Shown here: positions 12,419 through 20,846 of the stretch, in pieces | Layout of the letters: each line of letters opens with the position of its first letter | Numbering within the stretch: the first letter of the stretch is position 1 | DNA from: Comamonas testosteroni | GTDB taxonomy: Bacteria > Pseudomonadota > Gammaproteobacteria > Burkholderiales > Burkholderiaceae_C | Length of the DNA: 64,000 bases | NCBI RefSeq assembly: GCF_014076415.1 | Contig: NZ_CP043568.1 | Span: 1,364,001-1,428,000 of the forward strand | Direction of reading: 5' to 3' | Translations under genes and position numbers: made by a program | Notes under the pieces: generated by a model | Seen by the model: only the letters and a program-made list of their open reading frames with translations | Databases searched by the model: none | Told to the model about the DNA's origin: nothing

Positions 12419-13906
12419 TCAGTCCTGGAGCCTGGCTCCAGGCAGTTGCAGCTGCATGCGCAGCCCGCCCAGCGGCGACGGCAGCGCCTGGATGCTGCCG
12501 CCATAGGTCTGAACCAGATCGCGCACGATGTCCAGACCCAGGCCGGCGCCGGGACGCTGTTCGTCAAGTCGTTCCCCGCGGGCAAAGATGCGCTCGCGCA
12601 ACTCGGGTGCAATGCCCGGGCCGTCGTCGTCTATGCACAGCGTCAGTCGCTGGCTGTCCTCGCTTGCCGGCTGAACCTTGAGCACGACCTTCGATCTGGC
12701 CCATTTGCCGGCGTTGTCCAGAAGATTGCCCAGCATCTCCATCAGGTCCTGGGAGTCGCCCTTGAAGTCCCATTGGGTGGCATCTCCCTGCAGCTCGAAG
12801 CGTATGCCGCGCGCGGCATGCAGCTTGTCCATGGTGTGCACCAGGGAGTGCAGCGGGCCGGCCAGCGCGGTGCGCAGGCCATGGCCCTGCTGCGCCGCTG
12901 CGGCAGCGGCACGGGCACGGGCCAGGTGATATTCGACCTGGCGGCTGGCACTGGCGACCTGCTCGCGCACCAGGGTCGCCAGCGGGCTGTCCTGCTGCGC
13001 GGCCGCGTTGCCCATGATGCTCAGCGGGGTGTTGACTGCGTGAGCCAGATTGCCGGCCTGGGTGCGGGCCCGCTCCACCATCTCGGCATTCATGCGCAGC
13101 ACATGGTTGAACTCCTGAACCAGGGGCATGATTTCGGCCGGGTGCTCTCCCCTGATTTCGGAAGCTTCGCCCTGGCTCACGGCGGCCAACTGACGGCGCA
13201 GAGCGGCCAGCGGAGCCAGCGCCAGCTGCAGCTGCAAGACCACGGCGGCGATCAGCCCCGCTGCCAGCATGCAAAGCGCGGCCACCAGCATCTTGGTAAA
13301 GCGCTGCAGCGGCGTGGCCAGCATGGCCGAGTCGGCGGCAATCATCAGGCGCAGCGGCGGGGCATCGGCCTCGGGCAGCTGTACGGTACGCGTCACGATC
13401 ACCAGGGTGTTGCCATTGCCGTCCGACATATGGCCATAGCTTGCCGGTGCATGCAGGGGCAGGGTGGGCTCCCAGACCTTGTCGGCCTTGAAGAAGGGCC
13501 AGTCCAGGGTCTGGTCCCAGAGCGAGCGCGAACGCTGGATGCCGGCCTGAACCGTCTGTTGGCCGGCTGCATCAAGCTGGTCCACTTGCCAGTACATGCC
13601 CGACAGCGGCTGCTGCAGCAAGGGGTCGCCGGAGAAGGGCGAGACCGTGACCGGGACGGCCTGGTCCGGCTGGTAGTTGACGGCGCCGCTGAGCCGGTCG
13701 AGCTTGGCCACCAGCTGGCCGCGCAGTTGCTGGGTCAGATGCTCGGCAAACAGCGTGCGCAGACCCCAGCCCGTGAGCAGCAGTGCTGCCAGCACCCAGA
13801 TCAGGGCGCCCGCCAGCAGTCGCAGGCGCAGCGAGTTCTTCCAGGAGCCCGCGCTCAGCGGTGGCGGCTGCTGGGTCGTGGAGGAGGTCAGGGTGTGCTC
13901 GGACAT
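12419..13906 (-). CDS. Sensor histidine kinase
   Basis: A protein of 495 residues. Two membrane segments (about 29-51 and 206-228) bracket a periplasmic domain of about 150 residues, followed by a HAMP-like linker. The phosphoacceptor His is about H289 (NLAHAVNTPLS). The ATPase domain shows the N-box (MLGNLLDNAGKWA), the G1 box (DDGPGIA) and the G2 box (GAGLGLDIV). It is of PhoQ/QseC type. It follows the response regulator on the same strand, 5 bases away, so the two form an operon. PepSY proteins next door suggest an envelope or metal-linked stimulus; that is inference. Confidence 0.9.
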   Translation of the reverse strand: MSEHTLTSSTTQQPPPLSAGSWKNSLRLRLLAGALIWVLAALLLTGWGLRTLFAEHLTQQLRGQLVAKLDRLSGAVNYQPDQAVPVTVSPFSGDPLLQQPLSGMYWQVDQLDAAGQQTVQAGIQRSRSLWDQTLDWPFFKADKVWEPTLPLHAPASYGHMSDGNGNTLVIVTRTVQLPEADAPPLRLMIAADSAMLATPLQRFTKMLVAALCMLAAGLIAAVVLQLQLALAPLAALRRQLAAVSQGEASEIRGEHPAEIMPLVQEFNHVLRMNAEMVERARTQAGNLAHAVNTPLSIMGNAAAQQDSPLATLVREQVASASRQVEYHLARARAAAAAAQQGHGLRTALAGPLHSLVHTMDKLHAARGIRFELQGDATQWDFKGDSQDLMEMLGNLLDNAGKWARSKVVLKVQPASEDSQRLTLCIDDDGPGIAPELRERIFARGERLDEQRPGAGLGLDIVRDLVQTYGGSIQALPSPLGGLRMQLQLPGARLQD

Positions 13907-13911
13907 ATGGT

Positions 13912-14583
13912 TTATGTGTGGTTTGTGGGCGCAACCAGGCGATAGCCCAGGCCGCGCACGGTTTCGATCGAGCCAGCAGGCAGCTTTTTTCTCAGGCGCC
14001 CGACAAAGACCTCGATGGTGTTGGAGTCGCGGTCGCTGTCCTGCGGATAGATATGCTCGGACAGCTCGGTGCGCGAGACCACGGCGCCCATGCGCTGCAT
14101 CAGCAAGGCCAGCACCTTGAATTCATGACTGGTCAGCGTCAGCGCCTGACCTTCGGCGGTGACGCGGGCCTGGCGCGAGTCCAGGGTGATGGAGCCGCAT
14201 TGCCACAGCGCGCTGGCATGCGGGCTCAGGCGCCGCAGCAGCGCCCGCAGACGCGCCAGCAGCTCTTCCATGTGGAAGGGTTTGGCCAGATAGTCGTCGG
14301 CTCCGGCATCCATGCCCGCGACTTTTTCATGCCAGGCGGCTCTGGCAGTAAGGATCAGCACCGGCATGGAGCGACCCTGAGCCCGCCAGGCGCGCAGCAC
14401 GCTCAGACCGTCGCGCATCGGCAGGCCCAGGTCCAGCACCGCAGCGTCGAAGCTCTCCACCTCGCCCAGGTATTGCGCCGTCTCGCCATCGGCGGCCGTC
14501 TCCACGGTGTGGCCGGCCTGCAGCAGGGCCTGATGCAGCTGCTCGCGCAGCGTGGGCTCGTCTTCAATCAGCAGAATTCGCAT
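13912..14583 (-). CDS. OmpR-family response regulator
   Basis: A protein of 223 residues. The receiver domain (1-115) has the acidic pair in LLIEDEP, the phosphorylation site D51 in VLDLGLP, the conserved T79 and K101 in YLAKPF. The C-terminal winged helix (about 125-220) has LTSHEFKVLALLM and ...NTIEVFVGRLRKKL, typical of OmpR/PhoP DNA-binding domains. It precedes its cognate histidine kinase by 5 bases and lies directly downstream of a PepSY-domain gene on the same strand. Confidence 0.93.
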   Translation of the reverse strand: MRILLIEDEPTLREQLHQALLQAGHTVETAADGETAQYLGEVESFDAAVLDLGLPMRDGLSVLRAWRAQGRSMPVLILTARAAWHEKVAGMDAGADDYLAKPFHMEELLARLRALLRRLSPHASALWQCGSITLDSRQARVTAEGQALTLTSHEFKVLALLMQRMGAVVSRTELSEHIYPQDSDRDSNTIEVFVGRLRKKLPAGSIETVRGLGYRLVAPTNHT

Positions 14584-14611
14584 GCTCTACAGCCTTCCTG
14601 AGTGCCGGGGT

Positions 14612-14989
14612 TCACTTCTTGCGCTTCATGCTGATGAGGCTGCCGTTGCTGGCATCGATCTCCAGCTTGACCACCTTGCCATCGCTTTGCAGCAGCCGGA
14701 TCTCGTAGACAAAGCGGCCATCCTCGCGGTCGAACTCCACCTTGATGACCTGGCCCTGGTATTGCTGCTCGACCTGATCCAGAACGGTGCGCAGCGGCAG
14801 CACCTGACCCTGGCGCAAGGCCTGACGGGCGAGTTCGTGATCGTTGTCGCCGGCATCCGATGTGGCGGGCCACAGGCTCAGCGCGGCAAAGCCTGCCGTT
14901 GCCAGCAGCATGGCCAGCACGGCATGAAGGGCGCGCCGGCGTGGGAGGTGCGCAGATTGCGGGTCATTCGAGGCGTTGAAAAAAGACAT
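14612..14989 (-). CDS. PepSY-domain membrane-anchored protein
   Basis: A protein of 125 residues from ATG 14989 (start uncertain; another ATG at 15058 is in frame). An N-terminal hydrophobic segment (about residues 25-42, HAVLAMLLATAGFAALSLW) anchors or exports it. The remainder is a PepSY domain ending with QGQVIKVEFDREDGRFVYEI and a ...KVVKLEIDASNG segment. PepSY domains are periplasmic and are thought to inhibit or sense. It is transcribed toward the response regulator 28 bases away, so the three genes likely form one operon. Confidence 0.8.
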   Translation of the reverse strand: MSFFNASNDPQSAHLPRRRALHAVLAMLLATAGFAALSLWPATSDAGDNDHELARQALRQGQVLPLRTVLDQVEQQYQGQVIKVEFDREDGRFVYEIRLLQSDGKVVKLEIDASNGSLISMKRKK

Positions 14990-15201
14990 GGCGAGCGGGC
15001 TGGAGTTGGAGGTGATGAGGTCTGGTTGCGTGCTGCAGTCAAGGTTATAGGCCTGCATCGATGAACGAAAGCTGAATGGCGGCTTCAGAAACGGTTCAGG
15101 AGGGAATGCGAACAATCGGCTGCAACCCGCAGCAGAGCACCTCTCGCCCGGCGGGCCGTCTTCTTGTCCCCATCGTTCACCAACCGACTGCAGGAGTTTC
15201 C

Positions 15202-15582
15202 ATGTCTCGTCTCCAAGCCCCCGTCTTTGCTATGTCCGCCCGCGTCTTGTCGCTATACCGGTCCGTGCAGCGCCGCGGCGGCATCGCCCTGCTGGGGGGC
15301 GCTGCGCTGCTGTCCGCTGGCACCTGCCTGGCCGCAGAGAACTCCCTGGCGGATCGTGCCTCGGCCTCGGTGGCTGCCGTGCGCGGCATGGCGCTCGGGC
15401 CGACCCTGTCCATCCGCGATGTCTGCGACCGGCTGGAGAAGGCCGGCTATCGCGAATTCCAGGAAGTGGAATGGGACGACGGCCTCTACAAGGTCAAGGC
15501 CACGGCCAGCGATGGACGCTTTGTGAAGCTCTATGTCGATGGGCGCAGCGGCGAAGTGCTGCGCGTACGCAGCAAAGGCTGA
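15202..15582 (+). CDS. Secreted PepSY-domain protein
   Basis: A protein of 126 residues starting MSRLQAPVFAMSARV, with ribosome binding site CAGGAG 6 bases upstream. A signal peptide ends near CLAAENS (about residue 46). The mature part is a short PepSY-type domain (SIRDVCDRLEKAGYREFQEV, then KVKATASDGRFVKLYVDGRS). It is divergent from the PepSY-response regulator-kinase operon, which makes it a likely regulatory target of that system; no operator could be pinned down. The usual pairing of such small PepSY proteins with PhoPQ-like systems supports this. Confidence 0.82.
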   Translation: MSRLQAPVFAMSARVLSLYRSVQRRGGIALLGGAALLSAGTCLAAENSLADRASASVAAVRGMALGPTLSIRDVCDRLEKAGYREFQEVEWDDGLYKVKATASDGRFVKLYVDGRSGEVLRVRSKG

Positions 15583-15587
15583 GCTTG

Positions 15588-15640
15588 CTATCTGTTTGAT
15601 AGCTTTCAGCGCTTTGTAATGGCGGTTTCAAATGATATCT
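15588..15640. repeat. AGCTAT-type intergenic motif next to a PepSY gene
   Basis: Just after the PepSY stop codon the sequence has GCTTGCTATCTGTTTGATAG followed by CTTTCAGCGCTTTGTAATGG. The block ATCTGTTTGATAGCTTTCAG can form a small hairpin. Related motifs built on GCTATC / GATAGC plus GCGCTT occur at about 6050-6090, 7325-7405, 18235-18275, 23500-23520, 26140-26155 and 41560-41575. Confidence 0.6.
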
Positions 15641-15858
15641 GCATCGAAAAGGAGTGCTGCACAGGGCAAGGCGCTATGGTTTGAAGAGTTGTAAACGGCT
15701 GCGCTTTGCTCAAAGTATTGTGAGCAAATGTGAAACCTGTCGTCCTGGCGAGCCGGTACTGCGTTGCAATGGAAAGGCAGACCGATCAAGGTTTGCAGAT
15801 CAACTCATAACAGGGACTGCGGCGCATGGAATGTGCATGCGCCAATCAGGAGATTTCC

Positions 15859-16464
15859 ATGCAAATCAATCAACGCTGGGGCCGGTTGGCCATGGTGAGC
15901 GCAATCGTTGCAGCTCTGTCGGCCTGCGCGGCCTATCCCCAGGGGGGCTACCAGAGCGGCGGCTACCAGGGAGGTTACTCCCAGGGGGCTTATTCGGGCA
16001 CTGGCTACCCCGGCAGCACACAGGCCTACCCTGTGGGCAACAACCAGGTCCAGACCTATCCCGCCAATAACTGCGGCTACAACAATCCCAACTGCTACTC
16101 GCAGCAGCCTCAGCAATACGCCCAGCAGGGCCGTGTGATGAATATCGAGACCGTGCGCGTACAGGACGGCAGCGGTGTTGGCGCAGGCGGCGCGATTGCC
16201 GGTGGCGTGATCGGCGGCGTGCTGGGCAACCAGGTGGGCAAGGGCTCGGGCCGTACGTTGGCCACCATCGCCGGTGTGGCTGCAGGCGCTTTCGCCGGCA
16301 ACGCCGTGCAAAACAGCATGGGCGGCGGCAGCGTGCGCGATATCTACCGCGTTACCGTGCAACTGCAGGACGGCAGCGTGCGCGCTCTGGACTTCCAGCA
16401 GCCTCCGCAGCTGAGCATAGGCGAATACGTGCGCGTGGAAGGCAACCAGATCTTCCGCCGCTGA
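15859..16464 (+). CDS. Outer-membrane lipoprotein with glycine-zipper 2TM domain
   Basis: A protein of 201 residues from ATG 15859, with ribosome binding site CAGGAGA 7 bases upstream. The signal peptide ends in a lipobox LSAC (lipidated Cys about residue 25). Residues 30-95 are Gln/Gly/Tyr-rich low complexity (repeats of GGYQ/GGYS). Then comes the glycine-zipper hairpin (GAGGAIAGGVIGGVLGNQVG, then a GVAAGAFAGNAVQNSM part), followed by a small C-terminal domain (YRVTVQLQDGSVRALDF). This is the SlyB/Pcp-like 2TM family, which acts in outer-membrane integrity. It ends at a strong terminator. Confidence 0.9.
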   Translation: MQINQRWGRLAMVSAIVAALSACAAYPQGGYQSGGYQGGYSQGAYSGTGYPGSTQAYPVGNNQVQTYPANNCGYNNPNCYSQQPQQYAQQGRVMNIETVRVQDGSGVGAGGAIAGGVIGGVLGNQVGKGSGRTLATIAGVAAGAFAGNAVQNSMGGGSVRDIYRVTVQLQDGSVRALDFQQPPQLSIGEYVRVEGNQIFRR

Positions 16465-16483
16465 ACAGGCAAGCGCACATAAC

Positions 16484-16515
16484 AAAAGGGACTCCGAGGA
16501 GTCCCTTTCTATTTC
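16484..16515 (+). terminator. Rho-independent terminator after the glycine-zipper lipoprotein
   Basis: AAAGGGACTC and GAGTCCCTTT form a perfect 10-bp stem with a CGAG loop, followed by CTATTT, 20 bases after the stop codon at 16464. Confidence 0.9.
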
Positions 16516-16568
16516 CTGGCCTGAAGCGATGAGTGATGCTTGAGCCTGTGGCGCAGCGTCACTCAGTG

Positions 16569-16655
16569 ACAGCAAGCAAGAGCCTGGGCGGCCCCGCCGC
16601 CTCGCAGCGAAGCTGTCGTCCCCCGCTGGGGGACGGCGCAAAGCGCCTCAGGAGG
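16569..16655 (-). repeat. GC-rich double-hairpin intergenic repeat, copy 2
   Basis: It abuts the stop codon of the FKBP gene. Conserved blocks are AGCAAGCAAG, GGCGGCCCCGCCGCC, AGCTGTCGTCCCCC, GGGGGACGGCGC and AAGCGCCTCAGG. Orientation relative to the minus-strand gene is the same as in the other five copies. Confidence 0.75.
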
Positions 16656-17177
16656 TCAGTGAAGTGTTTCATTGCCCGGGGCCATGGGCTCGATACGGAA
16701 AAAGCCCGTACCGGCCGTGCCGCGACCGATTTCCTCTTCGGTAGCCTCGCGCACGGCTTCGATCTTGAGGTGCAGGCGGATGGCGATTCCGGCCAGCGGG
16801 TGGTTGCCGTCCAGCACCACATGCTCGGGATAGATTTCGGTGACCGTGTAGAGCAGATCGGCAGGCACGGGGTTGGTGCCCTTGGGCATGGCCGTGCTCT
16901 CGAAGCTCATGCCTTCCTCGATCTCTTCGGGAAACAGCTCGCGCTTTTCCAGGAAGATCAGGCTCTCGTCATAGTCGCCGAATGCCTCCTCGGGCTCCAG
17001 GTGCAGATCCAGCGTGGTGCCTACGCCGTGGCCTTGCAGAGCCTCTTCGATGCGCTTGAACAGGTCATCGCCGCCGACAAGGAACTCCACGGGCTCGTCC
17101 AGTACGTCCAGCTCCTCGCCCAGGGTGTCTTTCAGTGTCCAGGTCAGGGCGACCACGCATTGTTGGGTAACTTCCAT
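16656..17177 (-). CDS. FKBP-type peptidyl-prolyl isomerase (SlyD-like)
   Basis: A protein of 173 residues starting MEVTQQCVVALTWTLKDTLG. The FKBP core is split by an IF (insert-in-flap) domain, seen in EEALQGHGVGTTLDLHLEPE followed by AFGDYDE. The second half contains VVLDGNHPLAGIAIRLHLK, the typical SlyD/SlpA segment. It lacks the His-rich metal-binding tail of E. coli SlyD. It acts as a cytoplasmic prolyl isomerase and chaperone. The upstream frame extension to 17240 is rejected as unconserved. Confidence 0.9.
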   Translation of the reverse strand: MEVTQQCVVALTWTLKDTLGEELDVLDEPVEFLVGGDDLFKRIEEALQGHGVGTTLDLHLEPEEAFGDYDESLIFLEKRELFPEEIEEGMSFESTAMPKGTNPVPADLLYTVTEIYPEHVVLDGNHPLAGIAIRLHLKIEAVREATEEEIGRGTAGTGFFRIEPMAPGNETLH

Positions 17178-17412
17178 GGTGTGTGTATGCAGTTGGTGGG
17201 CCGCGGGCCAGTCCCGCAGCCGAAATTGAAACGCCGCCACGACCGTGGCGCAATGGCAGGCATTGTCCCATGCGCTGCCCGGAACTGCAGCACAGGCCTT
17301 TTGTTACACCCTGCAAAAAGCACTTGCACGGCCTTCACATTGGCGCTCTTGCAGGCCTGCATACTGACCCCATCTCTGCTGCAAGTAATTTGCGGGATTA
17401 AAGGAAGGCACC

Positions 17413-18213
17413 ATGACCTCTCAGGAACAACAACTGCTGCAAGACCTGTGCGCCAGGCTGACGCTGACCCAGGGCCAGCCCAAGGACGCGCAGGCCGATG
17501 CCGAGCTGCGCCGTGGATTGAGCAACGCGCCCGATGCGGTCTACTGGCTGGCCCAGCGCACCTTGATGCTGGAGCAAGCCATTCAGCAGGCCCAGCAGCA
17601 AATCGGCGAGCTTCAGCAGCAGGTGAAACAGGCCCAGCAAAGCCAGAGCCAGGGCGCAGGCAGCTTTCTTTCGGGTGGTCTGGGAACGCACTTCGGCCGC
17701 GCTCCCGAGCGCTATGCCGAGGACGGCGGCTACGCTGCCAATGCCCAGCCTGCATATCAGCCCCAATACCAGCCGCAGAACCAGCCGCAGAACCAGCCGC
17801 AGAACCAGCCGCAAGCAGCGCCTCAGCCCTCCAGCTGGCGCGACCGCTTCTTTGGCGGCGGCTCCGCGCCGCGCGCTGCAGCGCCGCAGGCCTACGGTCA
17901 GCCTGGTGCTTCGGCAGGCGGCAGCTTTCTCGGCAATGCCGCAGCGGCCGCTGCCGGTGTGGCGGGCGGCATGTTTCTGTTCAACGGGCTGGAGAATTTG
18001 ATGGGCGGCCATCACGCCGGCTCGGGCAGTCAGAGCGGCGGCGAAAGCAAGTCGCTGGCGCAGGACAGCAGCAGCCAGGGCCTGCATGGCGACAGCGGCA
18101 ATACCTCCAGCCTGGCCAATGATGCGGGCCTGGGCAGCATAGACAACTCAGCCAGCTTTGACAGCGGCAGTTGGGACGATGGCGGCGGCTTCTTTGACGA
18201 TGACTTTGCCTGA
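17413..18213 (+). CDS. DUF2076 family protein
   Basis: A protein of 266 residues beginning MTSQEQQLLQDLCARLTLTQ, the usual start of DUF2076 proteins. The N-terminal 75 residues contain PDAVYWLAQRTLMLEQAIQQ and a coiled coil. A Gln/Pro repeat (NQPQNQPQNQPQ near 118-132) precedes a WRDRFFGGG motif, a Gly/Ala membrane-like segment (about 175-200) and an acidic tail with SFDSGSWDDGGGFFDDDFA. Function is unknown. The 15-base near-perfect repeat AACCAGCCGCAG in the middle could vary in copy number. Confidence 0.85.
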   Translation: MTSQEQQLLQDLCARLTLTQGQPKDAQADAELRRGLSNAPDAVYWLAQRTLMLEQAIQQAQQQIGELQQQVKQAQQSQSQGAGSFLSGGLGTHFGRAPERYAEDGGYAANAQPAYQPQYQPQNQPQNQPQNQPQAAPQPSSWRDRFFGGGSAPRAAAPQAYGQPGASAGGSFLGNAAAAAAGVAGGMFLFNGLENLMGGHHAGSGSQSGGESKSLAQDSSSQGLHGDSGNTSSLANDAGLGSIDNSASFDSGSWDDGGGFFDDDFA

Positions 18214-18296
18214 TTACATGCTTTGAGATTTTTGAGGCTCAAGCCCTTTTCCATCAAACGCTAGCAGCTATGGATTAGATAGTGAGAAGGAAAAAA

Positions 18297-18340
18297 GAAA
18301 GCCACCTGGCGTTCTCAAATCAGGTGGCTCTTTTTATTTC
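18297..18340 (+). terminator. Rho-independent terminator after DUF2076 gene
   Basis: GCCACCTG and CAGGTGGC form an 8-bp stem around GCGTTCTCAAAT, followed by TCTTTTTATTT. A degenerate copy of the same hairpin is found at 26184-26225. Confidence 0.85.
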
Positions 18341-18386
18341 AGTAGCGATGGGCGCGAGCTTTAACTAGGGCGCGACCTAAGTGTGG

Positions 18387-18498
18387 GACAGCAAGCAAGT
18401 CCTAGGCGGCCCCGCCGCCGCGCAGCAAAGCTGTCGTCCCCCTCCGCGAAGCAGAGAGGGGGAAGCGGCGGGGCCGCCCAGGCAAAGCCGCTCAGGGG
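18387..18498 (-). repeat. GC-rich double-hairpin intergenic repeat, copy 3
   Basis: It lies against the stop codon of the aldehyde dehydrogenase gene. It shares a stretch of more than 50 identical bases with copy 6 (GGACAGCAAGCAAGTCCTAG, then GCGGCCCCGCCGCCGCGCAG, then CAAAGCTGTCGTCCCCCTCC). This long form has an extra arm: GGGGAAGCGGCGGGGCCGCC is partly complementary to the upstream GGCGGCCCCGCCGCC. Confidence 0.8.
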
Positions 18499-18501
18499 TC
18501 T

Positions 18502-19953
18502 TTAGAACGGATAGTGGCGTTCTGCGGTCTGCATGGTTACCCAGCGGGTTTCGGTAAAGGCATTGATGCCCTGCTGGCCGCCGAAATGGCCATAGCCCGA
18601 GGCCTTGACGCCGCCAAACGGCATCTGGGCTTCATCATGCACCGTGGGGCCGTTGATATGGCAGATGCCGGCCTCGATGCGCGCTGCCACACGCCAGCCG
18701 CGGGCCGTGTCCCGGGTGAAGACTGCGGAGGACAGACCGAACTCGTTGTCATTGGCCGTGGCAATGGCTTCTTCCTCGCCGTTCACGCGCACTATGCCCT
18801 TGACCGGGCCGAAGCTCTCCTCGTGGAAGATGCGCATCGCCGGCGTCACATGGTCGATCAGCGTGGCGGGCATCAGCGTGTTCTCGGCCTTGCCGCCGCA
18901 GACCAGTTTTCCGCCCTTGGCCAGCGCGTCATCGATCATGGCATTGCAGCGCTCCACCGTGGCCAGGTCGACCACCGAGCCCAGCACCACGGGGCCCTTG
19001 CGCGGGTCACCCAGTGGCAGGCTGCTGGCCTTGGCGGCAAACTTGGCGATGAACTCGTCGGCCACCTTGTTGTCGACCACAAAGCGCTCGGTGGACATGC
19101 AGATCTGGCCCGAGTTGGCAAACGCGCCAAAGGTGGCTGCGTTCACGGCCGCATCGATATCGGCATCGTCCAGCACCAGGAAGGGGGCCTTGCCGCCGAG
19201 CTCCAGCAGCGCAGGCTTCAAGTGTCTGGCGCAGGTCTGGCCGATGATGCGGCCCACACGCGTGGAGCCGGTAAAGCTCACGCGGCGCACGGCCGGGTGG
19301 GCCACGATGGCCTCGACCACGCTGCCCGCATCGGCGGGCGCATTGGTCACAAAGTTCACCACGCCGGCGGGCAGGCCCGCGTCCTGCAGCGCCTCGATGA
19401 TCAGGCCGTGGGTGGCGGGGCAGAGTTCCGAGCCCTTGAGAATCACGGTGTTGCCGCAGGCCAGGGCCGTGGAGATGCTGCGCACGGCCAGAATCACGGG
19501 CGCATTCCAGGGCGCGATACCCAGCACCACGCCAGCGGGCTGGCGCACGGCCATGGCCACGCTGCCGGGCACGTCCGAGGGAATGATCTCGCCATTGATC
19601 TGCGTGGTCAGCGAAGCCGCTTCCAGCAGCATGCTGGCCGCCAGGTGCACGTTGAAGCCGGCCCAGATGCCTGAGGCGCCGGTTTCTGCGGCCATGGCCG
19701 CGGCAATCGCTTCGCCCTTGGCTTCCAGCGCCTGCGAGGCCTTCATCAGCATGGCGCGGCGGGCGTTCGGTCCCAGTTGCGACCAGGCGGGGAAGGCGGC
19801 GGCAGCAGCGTCGCAGGCGCGAATCGCATCCTCGGTCGTGGCTGCCGGGGCGCGTGTGGCGACGGATCCATCCAGCGGATTCTTGCGCTCAAACGTTGCG
19901 CCATTGCCGGCTGCACATTCCTGGCCGGCGATCAGCATTTTCTGTTCGATCAT
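18502..19953 (-). CDS. Aromatic aldehyde dehydrogenase (vanillin/4-hydroxybenzaldehyde type)
   Basis: A protein of 483 residues with ribosome binding site AAGGAGA 6 bases before ATG. NAD-dependent ALDH motifs are complete: PWN at 148-150, GSTRVG at 229-234, catalytic Glu E251 (LLELGGK) and nucleophile C285 (NSGQICMSTER). The subfamily resembles salicylaldehyde, vanillin and 4-hydroxybenzaldehyde dehydrogenases. It is very similar over its whole length to the enzyme at 28974-30425, including the N-terminus MIEQ-ML and the C-terminus RHYPF. It follows the ABC importer genes on the same strand, so it probably oxidises an aldehyde derived from the imported compound. Confidence 0.9.
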   Translation of the reverse strand: MIEQKMLIAGQECAAGNGATFERKNPLDGSVATRAPAATTEDAIRACDAAAAAFPAWSQLGPNARRAMLMKASQALEAKGEAIAAAMAAETGASGIWAGFNVHLAASMLLEAASLTTQINGEIIPSDVPGSVAMAVRQPAGVVLGIAPWNAPVILAVRSISTALACGNTVILKGSELCPATHGLIIEALQDAGLPAGVVNFVTNAPADAGSVVEAIVAHPAVRRVSFTGSTRVGRIIGQTCARHLKPALLELGGKAPFLVLDDADIDAAVNAATFGAFANSGQICMSTERFVVDNKVADEFIAKFAAKASSLPLGDPRKGPVVLGSVVDLATVERCNAMIDDALAKGGKLVCGGKAENTLMPATLIDHVTPAMRIFHEESFGPVKGIVRVNGEEEAIATANDNEFGLSSAVFTRDTARGWRVAARIEAGICHINGPTVHDEAQMPFGGVKASGYGHFGGQQGINAFTETRWVTMQTAERHYPF

Positions 19954-20043
19954 TTTTCATCTCCTTTTGACGTGAAAGCAGTCATCAAAGCTGCCTGTTG
20001 TTCATATCGTTGAAATTAGACGCGGCCCAGCACAGAGGTGTCG

Positions 20044-20127
20044 AGCAAGGGCCGCCCCGCAGCATGGGCTGCCCCAGCGATGGCACCGTCCCCCTCCGGG
20101 GGAAGCGGCGAAGCCGCTCAGGGGGAG
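20044..20127 (-). repeat. GC-rich double-hairpin intergenic repeat, copy 4
   Basis: It lies between the LivF-type gene (stop at 20133) and the aldehyde dehydrogenase start. It contains GAGCAAGGGCCGCCCCGCAG, CCGTCCCCCTCCGGGGGAAG and CGGCGAAGCCGCTCAGGGGG. Its position inside a probable operon could lower expression of the downstream aldehyde dehydrogenase gene; this is inference. Confidence 0.75.
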
Positions 20128-20132
20128 TCATC

Positions 20133-20846
20133 TCAATGTTCGCCGCCCAAGTAGGCGCGTCTGACAGCAGCACTGCTGCTAAGTTCTGGTGCCGAGCCTT
20201 CGCCCACGATGCGCCCGGTTTCCAGCAAGTAACCACGGTCGGCAATGGCCAGGCTCTGGCGCGCGTTCTGCTCCACCAGCAGCACGCCCATGCCCAGCGT
20301 CTTGATGCGCGCCAGGGCTGCGAACAGCTCCTTGCACATGAGTGGAGACAGGCCCAGCGAAGGCTCGTCCAGCAGCAGGATATCGGGCTGGCTCATCAGT
20401 GCGCGGCCCACGGCCACCATCTGCTGCTCGCCGCCGCTCATGGTGCGCACGGCCTGGCCCAGACGATCGCGCAGCTTGGGGAAAAGGGCGAAGACCTGCT
20501 CCAGATTCCGGGCTTCATTGGCGCGTGCGCGCCGGGGCTGGGCACCCAGCAGCAGGTTTTCCTTGACGCTGAGATCGCCGAACACGCCGCGTCCCTCGGG
20601 CACCAGGGCCAGGCCGGCTTGCACGATGGCATGCGGCGGCAGCTGCATCAGCTCCTGGCCGGCCAGCTGCGCGCTGGCGCCGGCCTGCGGCGTGACCATG
20701 CCGCCCAGCGCCTTGAGCAGGCTGGACTTGCCGGCGCCGTTGGCGCCCAGCATGACGACCAATTCGCCGGGGTTCACCTGGAGGCTGACCTGGTGCAGCG
20801 CCTCATGCTTGCCGTAGCTCACCGAGATATTGCGCACTTCAAGCAT
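20133..20846 (-). CDS. Branched-chain amino acid type ABC transporter ATPase (LivF-like)
   Basis: A protein of 237 residues from ATG 20846. Walker A is GANGAGKSS, the signature is MSGGEQQM and Walker B is ILLLDEPSLGLSP. N-terminal MLEVRNISVSYGKHEALHQV and short length match LivF. It energises a HAAT-family importer together with the LivG-type partner. Its start overlaps the end of the LivG-type gene by 8 bases, so the genes are translationally coupled. Confidence 0.92.
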   Translation of the reverse strand: MLEVRNISVSYGKHEALHQVSLQVNPGELVVMLGANGAGKSSLLKALGGMVTPQAGASAQLAGQELMQLPPHAIVQAGLALVPEGRGVFGDLSVKENLLLGAQPRRARANEARNLEQVFALFPKLRDRLGQAVRTMSGGEQQMVAVGRALMSQPDILLLDEPSLGLSPLMCKELFAALARIKTLGMGVLLVEQNARQSLAIADRGYLLETGRIVGEGSAPELSSSAAVRRAYLGGEH

